Of a stretch of DNA of 64,000 nt, positions 36,851-43,324 are shown piece by piece. Positions within the stretch are counted from its first letter, which is position 1. The number at the start of each line of letters is the position of its first letter. Below the pieces are notes generated by a model. The model ran no database searches and was not told the DNA's origin. It saw nothing but the letters and a program-made list of their open reading frames with translations. The position numbers were made by a program, and so were the translations under genes. Source of the DNA: Paenibacillus gyeongsangnamensis (GTDB lineage: Bacteria > Bacillota > Bacilli > Paenibacillales > NBRC-103111); the NCBI RefSeq assembly GCF_027533625.1, contig NZ_JAQAGZ010000011.1, forward strand, positions 186,001 through 250,000, written 5' to 3'.

Positions 36851-38218
36851 CTAATGTCTTAATTTCAAATTATTGCCGCTATTGTCCCAACCACTCACCT
36901 TGTCGTTTGTAAAAGATATGGTCGATCTTCCATAATACCATGTAGCTATAGGACCGACGTCAAGTATGCGCGTTGGTGTTCCCATTATCGCTTTGACATC
37001 TTTTGTCGTTGAGCCCGTAGAAAAAGTACCTCCACTCTCAGTCGACGTTTGCTCCAATTTTAAATTCCCTCCACTATTATCCCAACCAGTGACCCTGTCA
37101 TTTGTAAATGTTACTGTAGACCTTCCATAATACCATGTTGCTATAGGACCAACGTCTAGTATTCGCGTTGGTGTTCCCATTATCGCTTTGACATCATTTG
37201 TTGTCGAACCCGTAGATAAAGAACCTCCGCTCTCAGTTGACGCTTGTACCAATTTTAAATTGCCTCCACTATTATCCCAGCCAGTCACCCTATCATTTGT
37301 AAATGTTACTGTAGACCTTCCATAATACCATGTTGCTATAGGACCGACGTCAAGTATTCGCGTTGGTGTTCCCATTATCGCTTTGACAGTTTCTTTCGAT
37401 GTGCCCCTTTGGATTGTATCTTCTTGTGCCCTAGTTTCAACTGTTGTCACTTCGTTTTTTGTTTCAGCTTTTGAGGGTTTGGGTTCCGTCGTCTGTATGG
37501 GAGGTTTACTGCTCTGCGCTTCTAATTTTGGTTCTTTGCCTTCATTAACTGCGCTTGTTTGTGGTTCTTTTTGGGGAATATTATTTTTCGATGGGTTCCC
37601 TTCGATCTTTCCCTCAATCTGAGGTTTACTACTCTGTGCATCTAGTTTTGGTTCTTTGCTTTCATTAACGGCGCTTGTTTGTGATTCTTTTTTGGGGACA
37701 TTATTTTCCGATTGCTTCCCTTCTATTTTATCAGCAGTCGGTTGCGGTTCTGTCTTTAGTATTTTATCGTTTTCTATCCACTGCTTTTGTTCCACAGAAG
37801 ACAGAACATGTGCCTTTGAGGTAATAGCATTGTTAAGAAAAGCAAAAAACATTACAACTATTCCGATTAAGACAGAAAACGCACCTACATATTTAACAAG
37901 ATTAATCATCTGAAACTTTTTACTTGGTGCATTATCAGAACCACTTGAAACGATTACATTATTAATATTTGAATTTGAATCATTTTTCCTATAAGTCTCC
38001 CTGTATGTATTGAATTCCTTGTCATACTCAATCCTCTTGGATTGATCCGTGAGAGTATCATAAGCCTGTTTTAATAAAATAAACTCGTTTTCTAGCCCTC
38101 CACTGTCAGGGTGCTTATGTTTTGCTTTTGATCGGAAAGCCTTCTTTATTTCTTCGTTTGAAGCAGTTTGGTGAACTCCTAAAATATTATAATAATCAGT
38201 AAATTCATTGTTTCCCAT
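36851..38218 (-). CDS. Membrane J-domain protein with triplicated BamE-like repeats
   Basis: This 455-residue protein has four parts. Residues 6-70 form a J domain with the HPD motif (KAKHKHPDSGG). A transmembrane segment spans about 100-125. A Lys/Pro/Gln-rich linker follows with a twofold repeat (SAVNESKEPKLDAQSSKP). The C-terminus holds three nearly identical units of about 60 residues (KAIMGTPTRILDVGPIATWY; YGRSTVTFTNDRVTGWDNSG). The units resemble BamE/SmpA-type folds. The J domain should stimulate a DnaK partner. The repeats may bind a surface ligand. The near-identity of the units implies recent duplication. Confidence 0.75.
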   Translation of the reverse strand: MGNNEFTDYYNILGVHQTASNEEIKKAFRSKAKHKHPDSGGLENEFILLKQAYDTLTDQSKRIEYDKEFNTYRETYRKNDSNSNINNVIVSSGSDNAPSKKFQMINLVKYVGAFSVLIGIVVMFFAFLNNAITSKAHVLSSVEQKQWIENDKILKTEPQPTADKIEGKQSENNVPKKESQTSAVNESKEPKLDAQSSKPQIEGKIEGNPSKNNIPQKEPQTSAVNEGKEPKLEAQSSKPPIQTTEPKPSKAETKNEVTTVETRAQEDTIQRGTSKETVKAIMGTPTRILDVGPIATWYYGRSTVTFTNDRVTGWDNSGGNLKLVQASTESGGSLSTGSTTNDVKAIMGTPTRILDVGPIATWYYGRSTVTFTNDRVTGWDNSGGNLKLEQTSTESGGTFSTGSTTKDVKAIMGTPTRILDVGPIATWYYGRSTISFTNDKVSGWDNSGNNLKLRH

Positions 38219-38255
38219 TATTATCAGTTCCTTTTGTGTTCAGTTATTAACATAA

Positions 38256-39233
38256 TTAAGCTCTCTTTTCTTGTTGTTGAATGAGTAATTTAATAAGTTC
38301 TTCCCTATCAATAAGTTTAATTTTCACTTTAGAGGCTAAGTTTTTAGCCGATTCGGTGAAATACGAAGTGGTTACTACCCATCCCTCGCTACAATCATAG
38401 TATGTTCTTCCGGCCAATATTTCTTGGACGGCAGAATTCCCAACCTTGCCTTTATATCTTTTAGCTTGCACAGCAATTTTTTTGCTATCTTTTTTTAGAA
38501 TCAAATCAACACCTTGATCTCCAGATTTAGGTGTTACTGTTACTTTATAATCTAAGACAACAAATAAATTCTCTAACCGTTTTTCAAAATCAATTCCATC
38601 CATTTTATCTATTTCTTCGATCCCACAATTTTTTATCTTATATTCTTTCTCTCGGGCTTTTCGAATCCGCTCTTGTCTGTCTTGTTCTCTTCGTAATTGC
38701 TCTTGCCTTTGCTGCTCCCTCCAAATTTGCTCTTGCTTTTCCCGCTCAGTCCGCTCTCGCTCTTTTTTTATTTGTTCTTGTTTTTTTCGATCAGCTATTT
38801 CTTTTTCTTGAATAATAAGTTTTGTCAAATCATTTATTTCTGATAACTTTTTTCTAACCTTAATATTTGTCCTGAATTTAGTAACATTTATTAATAAAAA
38901 ACGAATGCTTACAAGCCAAATCCCGAAAAATAAAAAAAACAAGGACGTTAAGAGGTAACTTGGATTTAATAATTCAAAATTTACAATAATAATTCCATAA
39001 AGTATTAGTATTATAGCCATTGCTATAATTAGGGCGCCGAATAACGAAAACATTAAGACCCTAAACAAATTGTTGCCACTGGTCATTTCTTTAAATAAAT
39101 TGTTCGAATAAATGGTTACAAAACAGTCATCACAGAATTCTAGAGAGAATGCTTCAATAGTACTATTGTTATTTTTACCATACTTATATTTTAATTCTGT
39201 AGTCTTAACGCAGTTCTTACAACGAGTTGACAT
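38256..39233 (-). CDS. Membrane-anchored Mrr-type restriction endonuclease
   Basis: This 325-residue protein has an N-terminal Cys cluster (CKNCVKT, CDDCF), two transmembrane segments (about residues 58-80 and 92-115), a charged coiled coil rich in Glu, Arg and Gln (about 140-200), and a C-terminal PD-(D/E)XK nuclease. The nuclease shows DFEKRLENLF, SGDQGVDLIL and IAVQAKRYKG, the catalytic D-QxK set of the Mrr family. Such proteins cut modified foreign DNA. It lies 37 bp upstream of the J-domain gene on the same strand, so the two may form an operon. Confidence 0.8.
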   Translation of the reverse strand: MSTRCKNCVKTTELKYKYGKNNNSTIEAFSLEFCDDCFVTIYSNNLFKEMTSGNNLFRVLMFSLFGALIIAMAIILILYGIIIVNFELLNPSYLLTSLFFLFFGIWLVSIRFLLINVTKFRTNIKVRKKLSEINDLTKLIIQEKEIADRKKQEQIKKERERTEREKQEQIWREQQRQEQLRREQDRQERIRKAREKEYKIKNCGIEEIDKMDGIDFEKRLENLFVVLDYKVTVTPKSGDQGVDLILKKDSKKIAVQAKRYKGKVGNSAVQEILAGRTYYDCSEGWVVTTSYFTESAKNLASKVKIKLIDREELIKLLIQQQEKRA

Positions 39234-39539
39234 TCAGGATCATCCTTATTGAAGAGGTTTATTTCTTCCATTGGCTTTATTATTATCATATTATGAGTTT
39301 GCTGTATATTACTTTCTTAAAAAAATATGCTGACCCAGTTCCAATAGGTGATAATAAAACCGAGTAGGGTAAAGCGTCTGCCTCTGCGATCTCAAGATGT
39401 AACAAAAAATAAGCAAACAAAAATAGCCGGTTGTTGCCACGCTCTACTGCCCGTCCCTCGGTTTTAAAGGTTATCTCACATATACTCACTCATTCGCAGG
39501 ATTTCATCGCCTTGGAATAAGTTGCTGATCGAAAAGTAA

Positions 39540-39837
39540 GCTCAGTAGACACCGTTGTTCCAATCCTGGGCATGCAGGAACAGAAGAAGCGTGCGGAACA
39601 ATTCTCCAAGTGTTATTCTTCTGCACGCATACTCCACAATCTCCTTGGAGGTTCACCATCCCATGACTCTACGGGTCTATGCCCTTACATGCTTCGTTAC
39701 ACCTGTCCAAGGCGTGGAGACCGATAACGTTTAGCTGACGGGTCTGAGCCCTTATCGGGCAGTAACTCGGTCCTCCGTGCTTTCTTTGTAAAATCCCGCG
39801 AATGAGTCAATATACGTGATCGTTTAATCCGTCTTAG
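39540..39837 (-). ncRNA. Candidate guide RNA region of IS110-type copy 3
   Basis: The segment is close to 1-285 over its whole length, with CTCTACGGGTCTATGCCC, CCAAGGCGTGGAGACCG and GACGGGTCTGAGCCC in the same order and spacing. Differences cluster near 39700. Confidence 0.5.
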
Positions 39838-40170
39838 GCAGCTTGAATGGATGTAGGGGCTGCTTTTTCAGGAGAAAACGATTCTGCCCGTTGAACGATG
39901 CCGATGATGATGCGTGCCAATTTTCCAAGCAGTTTAAATACCGACTGCTGCTTCTTCATTCGCTTAACTTGAACATTATTCTCATGCAGCTGTCGGAACA
40001 CAGGATGATTCCCTACGAGTTGGAGCGTCTGAGAAAATAGAGTTATAGACTAGACTTGGGGATTAAACGGGCAGGTTAACTGAAGAAGTGGAAGTGTTTT
40101 ACGGTATCGTCTGCCACAGTCCAATCAAATTTCCATAAATCTGCATCTCCTTTTAAGAAGGGGAGGTGAG

Positions 40171-40437
40171 ATGGCTATGGCTTGTTCTTGTAAAAAGAAT
40201 AATAAAAGGGCAGTGACAGGAAATGTCAGATTAATGCGCTTCATTGGTTGTCCTAATTTACGAGGTTGTGACATAACGAGACGAGCAATCAATGGTGCAA
40301 TTAAGGATTTGAATGCAGCAAAGCGATTTGTTAACCGTAATAAATTTGAACGTGCGGAAGATGCGTTGGCTAACAGTCTCCCTGACATCAGCAAGGCAAT
40401 TCGCTTAATTAACCGTTTGGAGCGTAAACAGCGGTAG
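40171..40437 (+). CDS. Small Cys-containing basic protein of unknown function
   Basis: The 88 residues begin MAMACSCKKNNKRAVTGNVR and contain CPNLRGCD. A helical, basic C-terminal half follows (INGAIKDLNAAKRFVNRNKF). GGGGAGGTGAG precedes the ATG at good spacing, which supports expression. No family is recognised. The Cys set could bind metal. It is the only gene in the insertion at 40034-40642. Confidence 0.55.
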   Translation: MAMACSCKKNNKRAVTGNVRLMRFIGCPNLRGCDITRRAINGAIKDLNAAKRFVNRNKFERAEDALANSLPDISKAIRLINRLERKQR

Positions 40438-40482
40438 AACCGCAATGAACTTTTCAGTGTATCTTGAACAAACGGAAGACGA

Positions 40483-40543
40483 TAGCGTAATAAAACAGCG
40501 ACAGTCTAAGACTTTATTTTTAGGGTCCTAGTCCGCCGCTGTT
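40483..40543 (+). repeat. AAACAGCG hairpin, copy 2
   Basis: AAACAGCGAC pairs with CGCCGCTGTTT, followed by CTTTTTT. It is the inverted counterpart of 35489-35552 and may act as a terminator for the 88-codon gene. Confidence 0.55.
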
Positions 40544-40894
40544 TCTTTTTTGAGTCAGTCTAACACTTATTTTCAGGGTGTTGACGATTTTTCGGTTCAT
40601 AAAGCCCGTAAATTCAAGGAGTCCAGTCTAACACTTTATTTTTATCGAACAGCATCGCCTTTTAGATAGAACGATCTGTCCCTTGCGTTTCCCGGAAGTG
40701 CTTTCGGCTAGGTTCAAGCCTGCCTTACGCAATAATTGACGTCCATGAGCATACTGTCTAAGGTCGCCAGCACCCATAAGAGCGCCTCCTTGATGGTGTT
40801 GGGTGATTAACCCGTCGACAAACCCATCATACCGAGGTGCTCCTTTTTTGACAAAGGCTATTCTTAGCCCTAACAGGAATGGTTTAGGTTAACA

Positions 40895-40922
40895 AAGGCT
40901 GCCGATCATTCGCGGCAGCCTT
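40895..40922. terminator. Hairpin of terminator type
   Basis: AAGGCTGCCG pairs with CGGCAGCCTT around a short loop. A similar hairpin (GGCTACC/GCGGCAGCC) follows near 40967-40985. No intact gene lies in 40781-41089. Confidence 0.5.
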
Positions 40923-41089
40923 GTCGTGGTTTACTTTTGAGCTCTCGTTCTTCGGTAGCGCAATGACGGCTACCCCGCGGCAGCCGTTTTGATGTTGAAC
41001 TATCGTTCTTCGTTAGAGCTTAATGAACGCTGTCACTCTACGTCGCCACAATATACCTTTACCTTACTTAAAGGCTTCCGCGATTATCT

Positions 41090-41329
41090 TTACGCATCAA
41101 ATAGTCGCTCATTCGGATTTCTTTCCTCCATTTCCTTACGTAGTGTCTCAAAATCCTCCTATATTTCCAAGGTAGCGTGAGAATAGTTCAAAATCTTTCC
41201 TTTCAAAATCTGTTCCTTTAATTCTTCTAATGTCATTCCTGCTGTCATTTCAAGTTTTCTTAGATTTTCCTTTACTTTATTTAAGGTTATAAAAGGAACA
41301 ACCTTAAGATCATCATCAATCTCAGACAT
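41090..41329 (-). pseudogene. Small acidic protein gene with an in-frame TAG
   Basis: An ATG at 41329 with GGAGG upstream opens MSEIDDDLKVVPFITLNKVK and runs 56 codons to TAG at 41159. The same frame continues with EDFETLRKEMEERNPNERLF to a TAA at 41090. Either the protein is 56 residues long, or a former CAG or similar codon has become TAG in an 79-residue gene. The sequence is helical and acidic, like many antitoxins, but no toxin partner is evident. Confidence 0.45.
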
Positions 41330-41481
41330 AAATATCCTCCATATTTTTTAACTCGGTATCATTACCATTATAAACAATGCTATTTTGCAAAGTGAAACGT
41401 ATAGTCGAGAATTCAGCGACATAGTTATTTTATCTCCAGACACATCAAATATTGCTGGTGAAAACTACTGAAAAACTTTTT

Positions 41482-43149
41482 TCATCTAACAATCTTTTCC
41501 TTACTTAATACTTTCACCTGCCTATAAATAGATTGTTCATCGTGAATTTTACATAGATCATCATAAAGCTCTTTTATTTTCTCAATTTCGGATTTTAAAT
41601 AATGAGGATATCTACTTGTTCCGTATGATATATAATATATATCTAATTTAGCTGTTTCAAACAATTTCTGACCTAGAAAGGCGATCGTGCCAATTCGATT
41701 TAAATAATCTTCTTTGTTATTACTTAAATCATAAATTCCTTGAAGTGCTTTTTCTTTTAAATAAACATACCCTTGCCAAGAATCGTCAGAATGAATAGGT
41801 TCAATGTTTTTCCTTTTTAAATGTCTGTTCAAAGTTTCTATATCCCACATATATTTTTCTTTAAGATCATATGAAGTAATATAATTTTTTACCTTCTTGG
41901 TTAATTTCTCTATTTTTTTAAAAGGGTAACAATTATCGTCAAATATTTTCTTGCTAGATATTTTTAACATTTGACAAAGAATTTTTACTGACCATTCGCT
42001 TGTTTTCCAAATATCAGAAACCCTAGCGGACGAGACATAATCTTCTAATTTTTCTATTAGGATAGGTTCATTTTCTAATATATTGATATATTTTTGATTA
42101 ATAAGAATTAATTTATTACGGGGGTGGACTATCGTTTCAATTTCATGCTTTCTAATGATAAGCGATAAACTCTTATGAGAATAATTGAATTTTTCCATAA
42201 GGTCAATTATTGGAACAAACTCTCGATCAAAGTAGATATGCTCTGGAAAAAATTTGACGAATCTACCACAAAAACTCTTCTCTCTTTTATATGTTTTCAT
42301 TAATTCTTTCTTGAGTTGAGAATCTGAGATCAAGTGAATTAAATCAAACATGAAGTCTTGCACATCCTTATCTTTCTTTAAATTATTATTTAGAAAAAGA
42401 ATTAATTATGATGGCCAATCCTTCAAAAGGTCCCTGACAAAATTCAAATAAAAATGCAACATCTTGATGTCTGAATAATATCCATAAGCAAGAAGATCTA
42501 TTTCTTTACGAGAAAGTTCTAATTTTTCCAAACTAGTTTTCGTTAGTAGACAATATAGCAATCTTTGTATTGCTTTTATCTGCTCCGTTGGTGTAAGTTT
42601 TAACATTAGAAACGGTGATTGTACAAGTTTAAATTCTCCCTCATTAGTTAAAAATCCGGATTCAATATCAATACTTTCTGTATTACTTAGAGAAAGCCTA
42701 TATTCGCACCTACAAACTCCCTTTACTGTATCTATAATTGTTGTTTTTGTATCACATCTAGGGCAACAATCGACTAAATATACTAAATGAGTAACACAAT
42801 AAGTATGATGTGTTAGGCACCACATTATCCGATGATATGCAGATTTGTCTAAGCATTTGGGACAGAATCTTGTGTAAAGATTTTCCTTCCATTGTGGCAA
42901 TGTTAACCTGTTTATACGGTAGTTATATAATAAATTAGCATCAGAAAAATTCTGCCGTGATAAATTGATCAAATTAACTAGAAATTGGTCTCTTTCTTCA
43001 CTATTTAGAGTTGGATACTTCAATTCTAACTCGCTAACTTCTCTATGATTCGCTTGGGCTAATCTATACATATACCCCTCTACAGACTCATCGGTGTAAA
43101 TTTGGGGACGGTTTAACAAAGGCTTCAATTGAATTTCATCTCTTTTCAC
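41482..43149 (-). pseudogene. tniQ: Second tniQ (tnsD-like), interrupted by one stop codon
   Basis: A GTG at 43149 opens LKPLLNRPQIYTDESVEGYM, then the TniQ zinc region (FCPKCLD, CVTHLVYLVDCCPRCD, CRCEY). At 42406 the frame meets TAA within RDLLKDWPS, then resumes in the same frame (LILFLNNNLKKDKDVQ) to 41482. Without that stop the protein would be about 555 residues, the normal TnsD size. It sits next to the right end facing into the element, as the outermost tns gene. It may once have selected the nrdJ site. It is probably dead unless TAA is read through. Confidence 0.8.
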
Positions 43150-43152
43150 AAA

Positions 43153-43192
43153 AATAGGTTAGGCAATGAACATCATCATTGCCTAACCTATT
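43153..43192. terminator. Perfect 17-bp hairpin next to the tniQ start
   Basis: AATAGGTTAGGCAATGA pairs perfectly with TCATTGCCTAACCTATT around a 6-base loop. T-rich sequence follows on both strands. On the minus strand it ends 4 bases before the GTG of tniQ, so it would block or attenuate expression from outside. Confidence 0.75.
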
Positions 43193-43225
43193 GTATTTTT
43201 ATACAAATAAATGAATATTTTTCGA

Positions 43226-43295
43226 TTCTTATGAATTATGGAACAAAGCTTCTTACGAACTCTGGAACAATTCTTATGAATTTTGGAATTTCACA
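43226..43295 (-). repeat. Right transposon end with three TnsB-type sites
   Basis: Sites lie at 43271-43295 (terminal), 43250-43270 and 43226-43246, all inverted relative to the left end. The middle site is the most diverged (TTCCAGAGTTCGTAAGAA). Spacing is tight, about 20-25 bp, while the left sites are 50-60 bp apart, as in Tn7. Confidence 0.78.
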
Positions 43296-43297
43296 AC

Positions 43298-43323
43298 AAA
43301 AAAGAGGCCCGAAGGCCTCTTTT
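43298..43323 (-). terminator. Terminator of nrdJ
   Basis: AAAAGAGGCC pairs with GGCCTCTTTT around CGAA, followed by a T run on the minus strand. It starts directly after the nrdJ stop codon, and the transposon begins at its outer edge. Confidence 0.85.
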
Positions 43324-43324
43324 C

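Larger units (their letters stand above)
40034..40642 (+). mobile_element. Small insertion with multi-site inverted ends
   Basis: The left end AAAATAGAGTTATAGACT (40034-40051) is the inverse of AGTCTAACACTTTATTTT at 40625-40642 with three mismatches. Two further copies of the right-end motif lie at 40503 and 40557. The interval splits an IS110-type copy and holds one 88-codon gene but no transposase. Confidence 0.5.
39838..40780 (-). pseudogene. IS110-family transposase fragment, interrupted (copy 3)
   Basis: The C-terminal end (39838-40033) reads KKQQSVFKLLGKLARIIIGI. A second piece at about 40650-40780 reads DLRQYAHGRQLLRKAGLNLA. About 600 bp with a different gene separates the two, and roughly 40 bp of the original sequence is missing. 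The N-terminal half is absent. It is closest to copy 1. Confidence 0.75.
13916..43295 (-). mobile_element. Tn7-like transposon with TIR/SLOG cargo, inserted behind nrdJ
   Basis: The termini are TGTGATATTCCAGATTTAA at 13916 and, inverted, TGTGAAATTCCAAAATTC at 43295. Over 25 bp they agree at 20. Two further copies of the inner repeat follow each terminus, as TnsB sites do in Tn7. The element encodes TnsA, TnsB, TnsC and TniQ. The right end is 29 bp past the nrdJ stop codon, the geometry of Tn7 and glmS. Flanks are CACAA (left) and ACAAA (right), so an exact 5-bp duplication is not seen. Insertion sequences have interrupted the element many times since arrival. Confidence 0.8.

Noticed and set aside
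13916-43295. CRISPR-associated transposon (CAST)
   Set aside because: No Cascade, Cas12k, repeat array or crRNA-like sequence was found, and the TniQ is of full TnsD length.
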